A stretch of 64,000 nucleotides of DNA from Thiobacillus sp. (GTDB lineage Bacteria; Pseudomonadota; Gammaproteobacteria; Burkholderiales; Thiobacillaceae), in NCBI GenBank assembly GCA_024708885.1, contig JANJXT010000007.1, forward strand, positions 1 to 64,000. The letters are read 5' to 3'. Position 1 is the stretch's first letter. Each line of letters begins with the position of its first letter. Of this stretch, positions 44,220 through 53,999 are shown one piece after another. Below the pieces are notes generated by a model. The model ran no database searches, was not told the DNA's origin, and saw only the letters and a program-made list of their open reading frames with translations. The translations under genes were made by a program, and so were the position numbers.

Positions 44220-45215
44220 CTACTCGCCGTTCCACAGCCACGCTGCGCCGCGAACCCCGCTGGAGTCGCCGTGTTTGGGCGGTACCAGCCTGGTGTCGAC
44301 GCGGTCGGAGAACACGTAGCGCGGCCACAGCCGCGGCACGCTGTCGTACAGCCGCTCGATGTTCGACATGCCGCCGCCCAGAACGATCACATCGGGGTCG
44401 ATGAGGTTGACGACGCCGGCGAGTGCGCGCGCCAGCCTTTCTTCATAACGTGCCAGCGTCGCGCTGCACGGCCCGTAACCGGCCGCCGCCAGTTGCGCGA
44501 TTTCGTGCGCGGGCAGGTCCTCGCCGCCGTAGCGCACGTGGTCGGCCGCGAACGCCGGCCCCGACAGCCAGGTTTCGATGCAGCCTCGCTTGCCACAGTA
44601 GCACGCCCGCGCGGCGTCGAGCTCGCGCGGGCTCGGCCAGGGATGCAGGATCGCCTCGCCGGTGGCGGGGTGCTGGCCGGTGCCGGCGCGGTCGGACGGG
44701 GCTGCGGCGAACTGGAAACAGGGCAGCGGCGAGTGGCCCCATTCGCCGGCAATGGCATTGGCGCCGTGCAGAAGCTGCCCGCGCACCACCACGCCGCCGC
44801 CGACGCCGGTGCCGAGGATCACGCCGAACACCGTGTCCGCGCCGGCGGCCGCCCCGTCGACGGCTTCCGACAGGGTGAAGCAGTCGGCGTCGTTGGCGAG
44901 CCGGATTTCCCGGTTCAGTGCGCGTTCGAGATCGTTCTTCAGCGGGCGGCCGTTGAGCCAGGTCGAGTTGCAGTTCTTCATGCGCCCCGTGGCGGGCGAG
45001 ATCGCGCCGGGGGTGCCGATGCCGATCGTGCCCTGGTGCCCGAGCTCGACTTCCGCTGCGTGGACGAGGGCCGCGATGGCTGCCACCGTTGCGGGGTAGT
45101 CGTTCTGTGGAGTCGGCACGCGCCGGCGCAACAGCGCCTGACCCGCCGCGTCGAGTGCGACCAGCTCGATCTTGGTGCCGCCGAGGTCGATGCCCAGACG
45201 TAGAGTGGAGGCCAC
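44220..45215 (-). CDS. ROK-family sugar kinase
   Basis: This 331-residue kinase of the ROK family (fructokinase/Mak or N-acetylglucosamine-kinase type) phosphorylates a hexose with ATP. I chose the GTG at 45215 behind CGGAGA; an upstream TTG adds eight non-family residues. Motifs are [33 protein letters not shown] and the zinc-binding-like [15 protein letters not shown]. The sugar cannot be assigned. It is divergent from yebC with 41 bases between starts. Confidence 0.9.
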   Translation of the reverse strand: MASTLRLGIDLGGTKIELVALDAAGQALLRRRVPTPQNDYPATVAAIAALVHAAEVELGHQGTIGIGTPGAISPATGRMKNCNSTWLNGRPLKNDLERALNREIRLANDADCFTLSEAVDGAAAGADTVFGVILGTGVGGGVVVRGQLLHGANAIAGEWGHSPLPCFQFAAAPSDRAGTGQHPATGEAILHPWPSPRELDAARACYCGKRGCIETWLSGPAFAADHVRYGGEDLPAHEIAQLAAAGYGPCSATLARYEERLARALAGVVNLIDPDVIVLGGGMSNIERLYDSVPRLWPRYVFSDRVDTRLVPPKHGDSSGVRGAAWLWNGE

Positions 45216-45256
45216 GGTGTAAAATCTCCGGCTATTCAAATTGCGTTGGAATCGAC

Positions 45257-45988
45257 ATGGCAGGACACTCGAAATGGGCCAACATCCAGCACCGCAAGGG
45301 TCGCCAGGATGCCAAGCGCGGCAAGATCTTCACCAAGCTTATCAAGGAAATCACCGTGGCCGCCAAGATGGGCGGCGGCGACCCCGCGATGAACCCGCGG
45401 CTGCGCCTGGCGATCGACAAGGGCAAGGCCGAGTCGCTGCCCAAGGACAACATCGAGAACGCGATCAAGCGCGGCACGGGCCAGCTTGAGGGCGTGAACT
45501 ACGAGGAAGCGCGCTACGAAGGCTACGGCATCGGCGGCGTCGCGGTGATGGTCGACTGCCTCACCGACAACAAGACGCGCACCGTCGCCGACGTGCGCCA
45601 TGCCTTCACCAAGCACGGCGGCAACATGGGCACCGACGGCTGCGTCGCGTTCCAGTTCAAGCACTGCGGCCAGATCGTCCTGGAACCGGGCGCCAGCGAA
45701 GAGGCGGTGATGGACGCCGCGCTGGAGGCCGGCGCCGACGACGTCATCCCCAACGAGGATGGTTCCATCGAGGTGCTGACCTCGCCCGACCCCAGGGCCT
45801 TCGAGGCAGTGAAGGAAGCGCTGGAAAAAGCCGGATTCAAGCCGGCAGTCGCCGAGATCACCATGCGCCCGGAAGCCGAGACCGAGCTGGCCGGCGACGA
45901 CGCGGTGAAGATGCAGAAGATCCTCGACGCGCTCGAGAGCCTGGACGACGTGCAGGAGGTCTACACCAACGCCGTGCTTCCTGAGTGA
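45257..45988 (+). CDS. yebC: YebC/PmpR-type transcription/translation regulator
   Basis: This 243-residue TACO1/YebC protein is cytosolic; members have been described as transcription regulators and as factors that relieve ribosome stalling. The family start [18 protein letters not shown] sets the start at 45257. Other conserved blocks are [33 protein letters not shown] and [16 protein letters not shown]. It begins the ruv cluster, as in many proteobacteria. Confidence 0.97.
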   Translation: MAGHSKWANIQHRKGRQDAKRGKIFTKLIKEITVAAKMGGGDPAMNPRLRLAIDKGKAESLPKDNIENAIKRGTGQLEGVNYEEARYEGYGIGGVAVMVDCLTDNKTRTVADVRHAFTKHGGNMGTDGCVAFQFKHCGQIVLEPGASEEAVMDAALEAGADDVIPNEDGSIEVLTSPDPRAFEAVKEALEKAGFKPAVAEITMRPEAETELAGDDAVKMQKILDALESLDDVQEVYTNAVLPE

Positions 45989-45996
45989 GAGGGCAA

Positions 45997-46422
45997 GGCG
46001 TGAGGCGTGAGGCGTGAGGCGGGAAGGGCGCAGGCACTATGAACTCATGGTCTGGCAGCAGGCCATGCGCTTGGTCAAGCACGTCTACGAAGTAACGCGC
46101 GTTTTTCCCGCGGAGGAGAAATTCGGACTGATCTCCCAGATGCGCCGGGCAGCGATCTCGGTGCCAAGCAATATCGCCGAAGGTGCGGCGCGGCAATCGA
46201 ATAAGGAATTCATCCAGTTTCTGATCATCGCCCGTGGCTCGCTCAGCGAGCTCGATACGCGGTTTCTGCTGGCGAAGGATCTGGTGTTCACGCTGGAGCA
46301 GCCGGATCTTGAAAATCAGATCGACCGCGCCTTTGCATTGCTGGGCGGGCTTCTGAACGCGCTTCAGAACGAAGGCAAGTCCTGATGCCTGCCGCGCGCG
46401 CTCACGCCTCACGCCTCACGCC
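45997..46422. mobile_element. inverted-repeat-bounded element carrying a four-helix-bundle gene
   Basis: GGCGTGAGGCGTGAGGCGTG at 45997 and its complement at 46401-46422 form a perfect 22-bp inverted repeat; each arm is itself built of 7-bp GGCGTGA units. Between them sits only the four-helix-bundle gene. The element fills the space between yebC and ruvC and reaches the first codons of ruvC. I infer an inserted element; no transposase is present and no target duplication is obvious. Confidence 0.6.
46014..46385 (+). CDS. four-helix-bundle protein (23S rRNA intervening-sequence/Avd-like)
   Basis: This 123-residue protein is of the family encoded in intervening sequences of 23S rRNA genes and related to diversity-element Avd proteins. 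The pattern is typical: [18 protein letters not shown], then [35 protein letters not shown] and [17 protein letters not shown]. The start could be 46014 or the Met near 46047. It has a basic face and may bind nucleic acid. Its stop overlaps the ruvC start (TGATG), so the two are now linked. Outside rRNA genes such ORFs often appear as stand-alone elements. Confidence 0.85.
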   Translation: MRREGRRHYELMVWQQAMRLVKHVYEVTRVFPAEEKFGLISQMRRAAISVPSNIAEGAARQSNKEFIQFLIIARGSLSELDTRFLLAKDLVFTLEQPDLENQIDRAFALLGGLLNALQNEGKS

Positions 46423-46945
46423 TCACACCTCACGAATTCTAGGCATCGACCCCGGCCTGCGCCTCACCGGTTTCGGCGTCATCGAGCAGACCGGGCAGAA
46501 GCTCGCCTACGTCGCCAGCGGCGTCATCCGGAGCGGCGAGGGCGACCTGCCGCAACGACTCGGTGTGCTGTTCGCAGGGCTGAACGAGGTGATCGCCACC
46601 TGGCAGCCGGACGCCTGCGCGGTGGAAATCGTTTTCGTCAACGTCAATCCGCAATCCACGCTGCTGCTCGGCCAGGCGCGCGGCGCGGCGATCTGCGCGG
46701 CGGTGTCGAACGAACTCGTGGTTGCCGAATACACTGCGCTGCAAATCAAGCAGGCTGTAGTCGGCCACGGCAAGGCCGCCAAGGAACAGGTACAGGAAAT
46801 GGTCAAGCGCCTGCTGGCGCTGCCGGTCGCGCCGAAGGCCGACGCCGCCGACGCGCTCGCCTGCGCGATCGCGCACGCGCATGGCAGTCGGCTCGGTGCA
46901 CAATCCACCATGGGCTACCGCGTCAAGGGCGGGCGCCTGGTATGA
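46385..46945 (+). CDS. ruvC: Holliday-junction resolvase RuvC with altered N-terminus
   Basis: This endonuclease resolves Holliday junctions with RuvAB. The four acidic residues are present: Asp in [10 protein letters not shown], Glu in AVEIVFVN and the two Asp of [14 protein letters not shown]. The family start would be Met-Arg-Ile-Leu-Gly, but the codon before Arg is TCA, because the inverted repeat of the preceding element reaches this point. The only upstream ATG is 46385, which adds about 17 residues ([16 protein letters not shown]) encoded partly by the repeat. Whether this extension is tolerated is unknown; the rest of the protein (186 residues in all) is intact. Confidence 0.92.
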   Translation: MPAARAHASRLTPHTSRILGIDPGLRLTGFGVIEQTGQKLAYVASGVIRSGEGDLPQRLGVLFAGLNEVIATWQPDACAVEIVFVNVNPQSTLLLGQARGAAICAAVSNELVVAEYTALQIKQAVVGHGKAAKEQVQEMVKRLLALPVAPKADAADALACAIAHAHGSRLGAQSTMGYRVKGGRLV

Positions 46946-46958
46946 GGAAAGGGCACGC

Positions 46959-47063
46959 ATGATCGGAAGAACTGTTTTGAACGGGTGCGCCCCATGATCG
47001 GGCGCGCTGTTTTGAATGGATGCGCCCTATGATAGGCCGCGCTGACTTGAATGGATGCGCCCT
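46959..47063 (+). repeat. 3 x 35-bp tandem copies of the ruvA start region (overlapping mini-ORFs)
   Basis: ATGATCGG or ATGATAGG occurs at 46959, 46994, 47029 and 47064, exactly 35 bases apart; the last is the ruvA start. Each 35-bp unit reads as a 12-codon [39 protein letters not shown] (46959-46997, 46994-47032, 47029-47067). Each ends in a TGA that overlaps the ATG of the next (ATGA). The strong ribosome site AGGAAAGGG (46944-46952) lies before the first copy, not before ruvA. The copies share the MIGR start of RuvA, so they derive from tandem duplication of the gene's 5' end. Confidence 0.85.
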
Positions 47064-47076
47064 ATGATCGGGCGCA
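47056..47076 (+). promoter_or_regulatory. hairpin with the ruvA start codon in its loop
   Basis: TGCGCCC (47056-47062) and GGGCGCA (47070-47076) form a perfect 7-bp stem around the loop TATGATC, which contains the ruvA ATG. A six-bp version occurs around the second copy near 46987-47005. In RNA this could slow initiation at ruvA. Confidence 0.5.
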
Positions 47077-47639
47077 TCACTGGCACCCTTGCCGCCAAGC
47101 ATCCGCCGCAGGTACTGGTGGATTGCAACGGCGTCGGCTATGAAATCGACGTGCCGATGAGCACCTTTTACAACCTGCCGGCGCTTGGCGAGAAGCTGAG
47201 TCTGCTGACCCACCTGGCGATCCGCGAGGACGCGCATCTGCTGTACGGCTTCGGCAGCGAGATCGAGCGCGCGGCGTTCCGCGAACTCCTGAAGGTCTCC
47301 GGCATCGGTGCCAAGACCGCACTGGCGGTGCTCTCCGGCCTGTCGGTCAATGACCTGTCGGCCGCCATCGCGGCACAGGAAACCGGCCGCCTCGTCAAGG
47401 TGCCCGGCATCGGCAAGAAAACCGCCGAGCGCCTGCTGCTGGAACTCAAGGGCAAGCCGGTGTTTGCCGGCGCGATTGCCGGCGCGGCGCCTGCCGGCGT
47501 GTCGGACGACGTGCGCCAGGCCTTGCTGGCACTGGGCTACAACGATCGCGAAACCACCGAAGCCGTGCGCCAGCTGCCGCCCGATCTGCCGGTGGGTGAG
47601 GCGATCCGGCAGGCGCTGCGCGCCTTGTCGCGCACTTGA
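47064..47639 (+). CDS. ruvA: Holliday-junction DNA helicase subunit RuvA
   Basis: This 191-residue DNA-binding subunit targets RuvB to Holliday junctions. The family start MIGRITGTL sets the start at 47064. The OB fold (residues 1-65), the two helix-hairpin-helix motifs ([34 protein letters not shown]) and the C-terminal RuvB-binding domain ([18 protein letters not shown]) are complete. It has only a weak ribosome site of its own (GGATG) and probably depends on coupling from the mini-ORFs upstream. Confidence 0.95.
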   Translation: MIGRITGTLAAKHPPQVLVDCNGVGYEIDVPMSTFYNLPALGEKLSLLTHLAIREDAHLLYGFGSEIERAAFRELLKVSGIGAKTALAVLSGLSVNDLSAAIAAQETGRLVKVPGIGKKTAERLLLELKGKPVFAGAIAGAAPAGVSDDVRQALLALGYNDRETTEAVRQLPPDLPVGEAIRQALRALSRT

Positions 47640-47641
47640 AC

Positions 47642-49141
47642 ATGGCGCTCAACGCCAGTCCCGCGCTGGTGTCGCTGCGCAAGCGTTTCATCTGGCTGTT
47701 GACGGGCGTGGTCGGTTTGTTTGCGGCGGGCATGGCACTGAGCCTGCTGTTCAGCCTGCGCACCAACAATGCCGCCGAACTGCATCTGCTGAAGGTGGAG
47801 GCCGCGCAGGCCCGCACCAACGTAATGCGGCGCTGGAATTATTACCGCGAGGTGGTCGATTATCTGGCAAGCGATCCGCAACTGCTTGATCTGATGCGGG
47901 TCGGATCGACCGAAGACAAGCAGGAATGGGCGATGTCGCGGCAGCGCCTGCTGCCCAACATCCTCGGGCTGGCGATCGTGAGCCCACAGGGCGGGGTCTA
48001 TGGCGATACCCGCCTGCTGCGCGTGGGGCCGAGCTGCCAGCGCGACCTGCTGCAGCGCGGCGCAAGCGCCCAGAATCAGGTGCTGATTCATCGCGACGTG
48101 CCCGGGCTGGAGCACGTCGATCTGAGCGCATCGGTGCGCGAGGTGGGCGGCGAAGTGCTGGGCCAGGTGTTCTTGAGCGTGCGGCTGGCGCAACTGCAGC
48201 GCGTCGTCGACGACTCCACCCAGCCCGGTCATGCCATCGCCCTCATCGACGCGGCCGGCAAGCCGGTGGTCAGCAGCGGCAGTCTGCAGGGCGCAATGCG
48301 CGAGATCAGCGTTGCGTTGCCGGCGCCGGGCTGGACGCTGCGGGTGCAGTCCCCGGTGCAGCGGATCACGCATAACGGCCGTTTGCAGATATTGGTGGGG
48401 GTGCTGACCCTGATTGCCGTTCTGCTGTTGCTGGTCGTGGCGGTGGTGCGCTTGCGGCGCCCGGTACTGCAGGATGTCGACGCCGCGATGGAGGCGCTTG
48501 CGTGCCTGACCCGCAATGAGTCGGCGCCGCCCATCGTGACGCGCTATGCAGAATTCGCTCCCACGGCCGCGAACATCAACCGCATCGCGCAGCAGCTGCA
48601 CGATCAGCGCGAACAGATGGCCCGGCTCAGCCTGACCGATCCGCTGACCGGTTTGCCCAACCGGCGCGCCTTCGAGAACCGGTTTCCGCAGATGCTCGGT
48701 CTGGCGGAACGCGGCAATCCCATCGCGCTGGTTTTGCTCGACGTCGATCATTTCAAGTCGATCAACGACCGCTTCGGCCACGCCGCGGGCGACCGGGCGC
48801 TGATTGCGCTGGCGAATGCGCTCAAGACGCTCACACGCAGTTCCGACATGACCGCCCGCCTGGCCGGGGACGAGTTTGCGGTCGCGCTGTCCGGGCTGGA
48901 TGACGATGGCGTGCTCGCCTGGTACCAGCGCCTGGCCGGGCAGCTCCAAAGCGAACTGCGCGCCGCGGATCTGGCAGCGGACAGCACGGTCAGCGCAGGC
49001 CAGACCTGGCTGCGGGATGCGGCAGGCGACACCATCGAGCAGGCGTTCGCGCGTGCGGACTGCGCGCTTTACCAGGCCAAGGCGCTGGGCCGGGGCCAAT
49101 TGGCATTCGCCCCCGCGCTGCACGCAAAAGACGCAGGGTAG
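47642..49141 (+). CDS. membrane-bound diguanylate cyclase
   Basis: This 499-residue inner-membrane protein has a membrane helix at about 14-36, a periplasmic sensing part to about 245, a second helix ([17 protein letters not shown]) and a cytosolic GGDEF domain (about 335-495). The active-site motif is AGDEF (RLAGDEFAV), a variant usually compatible with c-di-GMP synthesis; [18 protein letters not shown] is intact. No I-site RxxD is evident just before it. It is inserted between ruvA and ruvB, starting two bases after ruvA, an unusual position for a signalling gene. Confidence 0.9.
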   Translation: MALNASPALVSLRKRFIWLLTGVVGLFAAGMALSLLFSLRTNNAAELHLLKVEAAQARTNVMRRWNYYREVVDYLASDPQLLDLMRVGSTEDKQEWAMSRQRLLPNILGLAIVSPQGGVYGDTRLLRVGPSCQRDLLQRGASAQNQVLIHRDVPGLEHVDLSASVREVGGEVLGQVFLSVRLAQLQRVVDDSTQPGHAIALIDAAGKPVVSSGSLQGAMREISVALPAPGWTLRVQSPVQRITHNGRLQILVGVLTLIAVLLLLVVAVVRLRRPVLQDVDAAMEALACLTRNESAPPIVTRYAEFAPTAANINRIAQQLHDQREQMARLSLTDPLTGLPNRRAFENRFPQMLGLAERGNPIALVLLDVDHFKSINDRFGHAAGDRALIALANALKTLTRSSDMTARLAGDEFAVALSGLDDDGVLAWYQRLAGQLQSELRAADLAADSTVSAGQTWLRDAAGDTIEQAFARADCALYQAKALGRGQLAFAPALHAKDAG

Positions 49142-49176
49142 AATCGGCACATGTCTGCAGAAATCCGTCCGGCGCC

Positions 49177-50208
49177 ATGATCGAAACCGATCGCCTCATC
49201 GCCCCCGCCGCCGCCAGCCCGCAGGAAGAGCAGGTCGAGCGCGCGCTGCGGCCGCGCACCCTGGCCGAATACGTCGGCCAGGCGAAGGCGCGCGAGCAGC
49301 TCGAAATCTTCATCCATGCCGCCAGAAAGCGCAGCGAGGCGCTCGATCACGTGCTGCTGTTCGGTCCGCCAGGGCTGGGCAAGACCACGCTCGCGCACAT
49401 CATCGCGCGCGAAATGGGCGTCAACCTGAGGCAGACCTCCGGCCCGGTGCTGGAGCGCGCCGGCGACCTCGCGGCCTTGCTGACCAACCTCGAGCCGCAC
49501 GACGTGCTGTTCATCGACGAGATCCATCGCCTGAGTCCGGTGGTCGAGGAGGTGCTGTATCCCGCGCTGGAAGACTTCCAGATCGACATCATGATCGGCG
49601 AAGGTCCGGCGGCGCGCTCGGTCAAGCTCGACCTGCCGCCGTTCACCCTGGTCGGCGCCACCACCCGCGCCGGCATGCTCACCAATCCGCTGCGCGACCG
49701 CTTCGGCATCGTGGCAAGGCTGGAATTCTATTCGGCGGAGGAACTCGGTTTCATCGTGCACCGCTCGGCGGGCCTCCTGCAGATGAACCTGGACGAAGCC
49801 GGCGCGCTGGAAATCGCCCGCCGCTCGCGCGGCACCCCGCGCATCGCCAACCGCCTGCTGCGCCGCGTGCGCGACTACGCCGAGGTCAAGGCGAACGGCC
49901 ACGCCAGCGGCGCGGTGGCCGACGCGGCACTGGTGATGCTGGATGTGGACCGCGCCGGGCTCGACGTGATGGACAGGAAGCTCCTTTCCGCGGTGGTCGA
50001 GAAATTCATGGGCGGGCCGGTCGGGCTGGACAACCTCGCCGCCGCCATCGGCGAGGAACGCGACACCATCGAGGACGTGCTCGAACCCTATCTCATCCAG
50101 CAGGGCTACCTGCAGCGTACCCCGCGCGGACGCATCGCCACGCCGCTGGCGTACCGCCACCTCGGCCTCGCCATGCCGGCCAGCACGCCCAGCGCGGACC
50201 TGTTCTGA
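49177..50208 (+). CDS. ruvB: Holliday-junction branch-migration ATPase RuvB
   Basis: This 343-residue AAA+ motor drives branch migration with RuvA. Walker A is [11 protein letters not shown], Walker B is [10 protein letters not shown], sensor I is in [20 protein letters not shown], and the winged-helix end reads [19 protein letters not shown]. The N-terminus ([12 protein letters not shown]) is standard. Its stop overlaps the ybgC ATG. Confidence 0.97.
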   Translation: MIETDRLIAPAAASPQEEQVERALRPRTLAEYVGQAKAREQLEIFIHAARKRSEALDHVLLFGPPGLGKTTLAHIIAREMGVNLRQTSGPVLERAGDLAALLTNLEPHDVLFIDEIHRLSPVVEEVLYPALEDFQIDIMIGEGPAARSVKLDLPPFTLVGATTRAGMLTNPLRDRFGIVARLEFYSAEELGFIVHRSAGLLQMNLDEAGALEIARRSRGTPRIANRLLRRVRDYAEVKANGHASGAVADAALVMLDVDRAGLDVMDRKLLSAVVEKFMGGPVGLDNLAAAIGEERDTIEDVLEPYLIQQGYLQRTPRGRIATPLAYRHLGLAMPASTPSADLF

Positions 50209-50606
50209 TGTTCGTGTGGCCGGTGCGCGTGTACTGGGAAGACACCGACGCCGGCGGCGTGGTGTACTACGCCAATTATCTGAAATTCATGGAGCGTGCG
50301 CGCAGCGATTGGCTGCGCGCGCACGGCTTCGAGCAGGACGTCCTGCGCGATGACGCGGGCGTGGTGTTCGTGGTGCGCCGGGTGGAAATCGACTACCTCG
50401 CGCCGGCACGCTTCAACGACCGGCTCGACATCTCGGTCGAGCTTGCGGGGATGGCGCGCGCCAGCCTCGATGTCACCCAGACCGTCGCCACGGGACCAAC
50501 CCGGTTGGCTCTGGCGGCAGTGAAGCTCGCCTGCGTCGACGCCGCGCGCTTCAAACCCGCTAAAATACCCGAGCCCATTCTCCAGGCTCTGGCCCGCGCG
50601 ACGTGA
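50208..50606 (+). CDS. ybgC: acyl-CoA thioesterase YbgC (Tol-Pal associated)
   Basis: This 132-residue hotdog-fold thioesterase is the first gene of the tol-pal operon. The catalytic segment YWEDTDAGGVVYYANYLKFM and FMERARSDWLR match the family. The ATG at 50208 overlaps the ruvB stop, and its own stop overlaps the tolQ GTG, so translation is coupled in both directions. It is thought to act in acyl or phospholipid metabolism at the division site. Confidence 0.93.
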   Translation: MFVWPVRVYWEDTDAGGVVYYANYLKFMERARSDWLRAHGFEQDVLRDDAGVVFVVRRVEIDYLAPARFNDRLDISVELAGMARASLDVTQTVATGPTRLALAAVKLACVDAARFKPAKIPEPILQALARAT

Positions 50607-51292
50607 ACCCCGAACTCGATCAGGATCTTTCGCTGCTCAACCTCGTCCTGCACGCATCCGTGCCGGTGCAGCTCGTCATGGCGCTGCTGCTCGTCGCCTC
50701 GCTGATGTCGTGGTGGTTCATCTTCATCAAGCTCTTTGCGCTGAAGCGCGCGCAGCGCCTCACCGACAGCTTCGAGCGCGAATTCTGGGGCGGTGGCGAC
50801 ATCAGTGCGATGTACCAGCGCGTCGCCGCCGAGCGTGACAGCGCCGGCGAGATGGCGCGCATCTTCGAAGCCGGCTTCCGTGAATTCATGAAGCTGCGGC
50901 GCCAGGCCGGGCAGAACGTCAACGTCATCATGGACGGTACCCGTCGCGCCATGCGCGCCACCTTCCAGCGCGAACTCGACAGCCTGGAATCGCACCTGTC
51001 CTTTCTCGCCACCGTCGGCTCGGTGTCGCCCTATGTCGGCCTGTTCGGCACGGTGTGGGGCATCATGATCGCCTTCATGGGCCTGTCGAGCGTCGCCCAG
51101 GCCACGCTGGCGCAGGTCGCGCCAGGCATCGCCGAGGCCTTGATCGCCACCGCCATGGGCCTGTTTGCCGCCATCCCCGCGGTGGTCGGCTACAACCGCT
51201 ACACCCACGACATCGATCGTCTCGCCAACCGCATGGAGAGCTTCATGGAAGAGTTCTCGAACATCCTGCAGCGTCAGATCACGACCAAATAG
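50603..51292 (+). CDS. tolQ: Tol-Pal proton-channel protein TolQ
   Basis: This 229-residue inner-membrane protein with three helices forms the proton channel with TolR that energises TolA during cell division. It starts with GTG at 50603, overlapping the ybgC stop. Conserved parts are [20 protein letters not shown] (TM1), [20 protein letters not shown] (TM2) and the third helix [20 protein letters not shown]. Confidence 0.96.
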   Translation: MNPELDQDLSLLNLVLHASVPVQLVMALLLVASLMSWWFIFIKLFALKRAQRLTDSFEREFWGGGDISAMYQRVAAERDSAGEMARIFEAGFREFMKLRRQAGQNVNVIMDGTRRAMRATFQRELDSLESHLSFLATVGSVSPYVGLFGTVWGIMIAFMGLSSVAQATLAQVAPGIAEALIATAMGLFAAIPAVVGYNRYTHDIDRLANRMESFMEEFSNILQRQITTK

Positions 51293-51300
51293 GCTCCGGC

Positions 51301-51711
51301 ATGGCGCGTTCCCGCAAGCAGATGGCCCAGATCAACGTCGTGCCGATGATCGACGTCATGCTCGTGCTGCTGGTCATTTTCATGGTCACCGCGCCCTTCA
51401 TCAATCCCGGCCAGGTCGACCTGCCCAGCGTCGGCAAGACCGCGCAGACGCCTTCGCAGCCGCTCGAGATCATCATTCGCGAATCGGGTGAATACATGCT
51501 GCGCGATCGCGCCGGCGACAGTCGGGAGCGCGTCGTGGCCAGGGCGGCGCTGGCGGACGAGATCGTCGCCTTGCACCGCGCGCGACCCGATCAGCCGGTC
51601 GTCATCGCGGCGGACAAGGGCGTTCGCTACGAGGAAGTCATGCACGCCATGACCCTGCTGCAGAAAGCGCAGATCAGCCGCATCGGACTGCTTGCGCGCC
51701 CCGCGCCATGA
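51301..51711 (+). CDS. tolR: Tol-Pal protein TolR
   Basis: This 136-residue protein has one N-terminal membrane helix carrying the essential Asp ([20 protein letters not shown]) and a periplasmic domain that ends in the usual [18 protein letters not shown]. It works with TolQ. It overlaps tolA by 4 bases. Confidence 0.96.
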   Translation: MARSRKQMAQINVVPMIDVMLVLLVIFMVTAPFINPGQVDLPSVGKTAQTPSQPLEIIIRESGEYMLRDRAGDSRERVVARAALADEIVALHRARPDQPVVIAADKGVRYEEVMHAMTLLQKAQISRIGLLARPAP

Positions 51712-52589
51712 ACCTGCCGGTCGACGCGCCCTTCGCCCCCCGTCCCGCGACCAACTTTGCCGCAGGCGCCCTCGCAGTGGGCGTGCACGCCCTGTTCCTG
51801 CTCTTGCTGGTGGTCGGCGTGTCCTGGCAGACGCAGCATCCCGCTCCGGTGATGGTCGATGTGTGGGAGAGCCTGCCGCAACTGCAAAAGCCGCAGCCCG
51901 TACCGGCGGTACAGTCGCCTCCGCCGCAGCCGAAAGCGGCGAAGCCGCCGCAGCCCGTCAAGGTGGAGCCGCCACCCAAACCCGCGCTGAAGGAGGCGGC
52001 CCCCAAGCCGCCCGACATCGCGCTGGAGAAGAAAAAGGCCGAAGCCGAGAAGCTGAAGCAGCTCAAGGCGATGCAGGCCGCCGAGGACAAAGCGCTCGCC
52101 GACGCCGCGCGTGCCGAGGCAGACGCGATGAAGAAAGCGCGCGACAGGGAGCTTGCCGAACAGAAGAAGCGCGACCTGCTGCGCCAGATGGAAGAAGAGG
52201 AGCTGATGCAGCGCATGATCGACGAGGACGCTGCGCGCGAGGCGCGCGTGGCGAAGGACGCCGAGGCGCGCGCTGCCGCCGGCCGGCGCCAAGCCGAGCT
52301 CGCTGGCATGGTCGGCGAATACCGCAACCAGATCAGTGCCAAGGTGCGCGGCAATACGCGCCTGCCTGAAAATCTCCAGGGCAGTCCCGAAGTGCGCTGC
52401 GCGGTTCGGCTGCTGCCGACCGGCGAGGTGCAGAGCGTGAAAATCACGCGGTCGAGCGGCAACCCGGCGTACGACGATGCCGTGGTGCGTGCGATCCAGA
52501 AATCCTCGCCGCTGCCGTTGCCGGCGGACCGCGATGCCCGCGCCGCTTTCGTTCCGGAACTTTCCTTCGTGCATCGCCCCAAAGAGTGA
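51708..52589 (+). CDS. tolA: Tol-Pal protein TolA
   Basis: This 293-residue bridging protein has an N-terminal membrane helix (about residues 17-40), a long charged Lys/Glu/Ala helical middle (about 95-195), and a C-terminal TonB-like domain ([20 protein letters not shown]) that contacts TolB, Pal or porins. The Pro-rich stretch ([20 protein letters not shown]) after the helix is typical of betaproteobacterial TolA. Confidence 0.94.
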   Translation: MNLPVDAPFAPRPATNFAAGALAVGVHALFLLLLVVGVSWQTQHPAPVMVDVWESLPQLQKPQPVPAVQSPPPQPKAAKPPQPVKVEPPPKPALKEAAPKPPDIALEKKKAEAEKLKQLKAMQAAEDKALADAARAEADAMKKARDRELAEQKKRDLLRQMEEEELMQRMIDEDAAREARVAKDAEARAAAGRRQAELAGMVGEYRNQISAKVRGNTRLPENLQGSPEVRCAVRLLPTGEVQSVKITRSSGNPAYDDAVVRAIQKSSPLPLPADRDARAAFVPELSFVHRPKE

Positions 52590-52665
52590 ATCCGGCCGCG
52601 AGCGCGGCCATGTTACTATCAGGACGCTCCCTGCGCGTCCCGTCTCCTACGTGATTTGCCTGCTT

Positions 52666-53940
52666 ATGCTGCGTGCCGTTCCGCTTTTGTCTCTGCTTTT
52701 TCTGCTTGGCCTGCTGGCGCCGTTTTCCGCGCGCGCCGCGATGGAAATCCAGGTCATCGGCGGCGCTGCCAGCAAGATCGGCGTCGCGCTGGTGCCCTTT
52801 CAGACTGCACCCGGGCAACCCGCTCCCGCGCTGACCCAGATCGCCGGCGACGACCTCAACCGCAGCGGCCAGTTCCGTCTGATCGACACCAGTGGCGCGC
52901 AGCAGCCGGTCGAGCCCGCGCAGGTCGATTACGGCGTGTGGCGCGGCAAGGGCGTGGAGGCGATGGTGATCGGCCAGGTCGTCGCGCTGCCCGGCGGGCG
53001 CTTCGAGGTGCGCTTCCGTCTGCTCGACGTCGTACGCCAGACCCAGCTTGCCGGCTACAGTTACAACATCTCGGCGGGACAGTGGCGCGCCACCGCGCAC
53101 CAGATCGCCGACACCGTCTACGAGGCGCTCACCGGGGTGAAGGGCGCGTTCAGCAGCCGCATCGCCTACGTGCAGAAGCAGGGCCGGCGCTACGAGCTCA
53201 AGGTGGCCGATGCCGACGGACAGAATCCGCGCACCGTGGTGCGTTCGGGCGAATCCATCATCTCGCCGCGTTTTTCGCCCGACGGCGGGCGTTTGGCATA
53301 CGTGTCCTTCGAGGACAAGAAACCCGTCGTCTACGTGCAGTCGCTCGCCGACGGCGCCCGCCGCAAGCTCGCGGCGTTCAAGGGCTCCAACTCGGCACCG
53401 GCATGGGCGCCCGACGGCAAGCGTCTGGCGGTGGTGTTGACGCGCGACGACGCCTCGCAGATCTATCTCATCGATGCCGACGGCAGCGGCCTCGTCCGCC
53501 TTACCCACGGCGGCAACCTCGATACCGAACCGGTGTTCTCGCCGGATGGCCAGAGCATCTACTTCGCCTCCGACCGCGGCGGCAGCCCGCAGATCTACCG
53601 CGTTCCCGTTGCCGGCGGCGAGCCGCGCCGCGTCACCTTCAGCGGCAGCTACAACGTCTCGCCCGCGGTCAGTTCGGACGGTCGTCATCTCGCCTATGTC
53701 AGCCGTGAAGGCGGACGCTTCCAGGTCACGCTGCACGAGCTCGCGTCGGGACAGACGCGCGTGCTCACCGATTCGGCGCGCGACGAATCGCCGAGCTTCG
53801 CCCCCAATGGCCAGGCAGTGCTTTATGCGACGGTGCTGGGCGGGCGCGGCATCCTCGGCACCGCGAGTCTCGACGGCAGAACGCGCGCGCGTCTGTCGGA
53901 ACAGGGCATCGACGCACGCGAGCCGGCGTGGGGGCGCTGA
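52666..53940 (+). CDS. tolB: Tol-Pal periplasmic beta-propeller TolB
   Basis: This 424-residue protein has a signal peptide (about 1-22, ending Ala-Arg-Ala), an N-terminal domain and six PD40-type propeller blades (repeats of the PRFSPDGGRLAYVS and PVFSPDGQSIYFAS kind). It binds Pal and TolA. I took the ATG at 52666, which opens the signal peptide; a GTG 15 bases earlier is possible. It begins 76 bases after tolA. Confidence 0.95.
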   Translation: MLRAVPLLSLLFLLGLLAPFSARAAMEIQVIGGAASKIGVALVPFQTAPGQPAPALTQIAGDDLNRSGQFRLIDTSGAQQPVEPAQVDYGVWRGKGVEAMVIGQVVALPGGRFEVRFRLLDVVRQTQLAGYSYNISAGQWRATAHQIADTVYEALTGVKGAFSSRIAYVQKQGRRYELKVADADGQNPRTVVRSGESIISPRFSPDGGRLAYVSFEDKKPVVYVQSLADGARRKLAAFKGSNSAPAWAPDGKRLAVVLTRDDASQIYLIDADGSGLVRLTHGGNLDTEPVFSPDGQSIYFASDRGGSPQIYRVPVAGGEPRRVTFSGSYNVSPAVSSDGRHLAYVSREGGRFQVTLHELASGQTRVLTDSARDESPSFAPNGQAVLYATVLGGRGILGTASLDGRTRARLSEQGIDAREPAWGR

Positions 53941-53999
53941 CAGCGGAGCGCACGCGTCACTTGTACCATTCATCCAATCATCACAATGGAGGAAACACA

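Noticed and set aside
46959-47063. CRISPR-like array upstream of ruvA
   Set aside because: The 35-bp units are contiguous without spacers and are clearly copies of the ruvA start.
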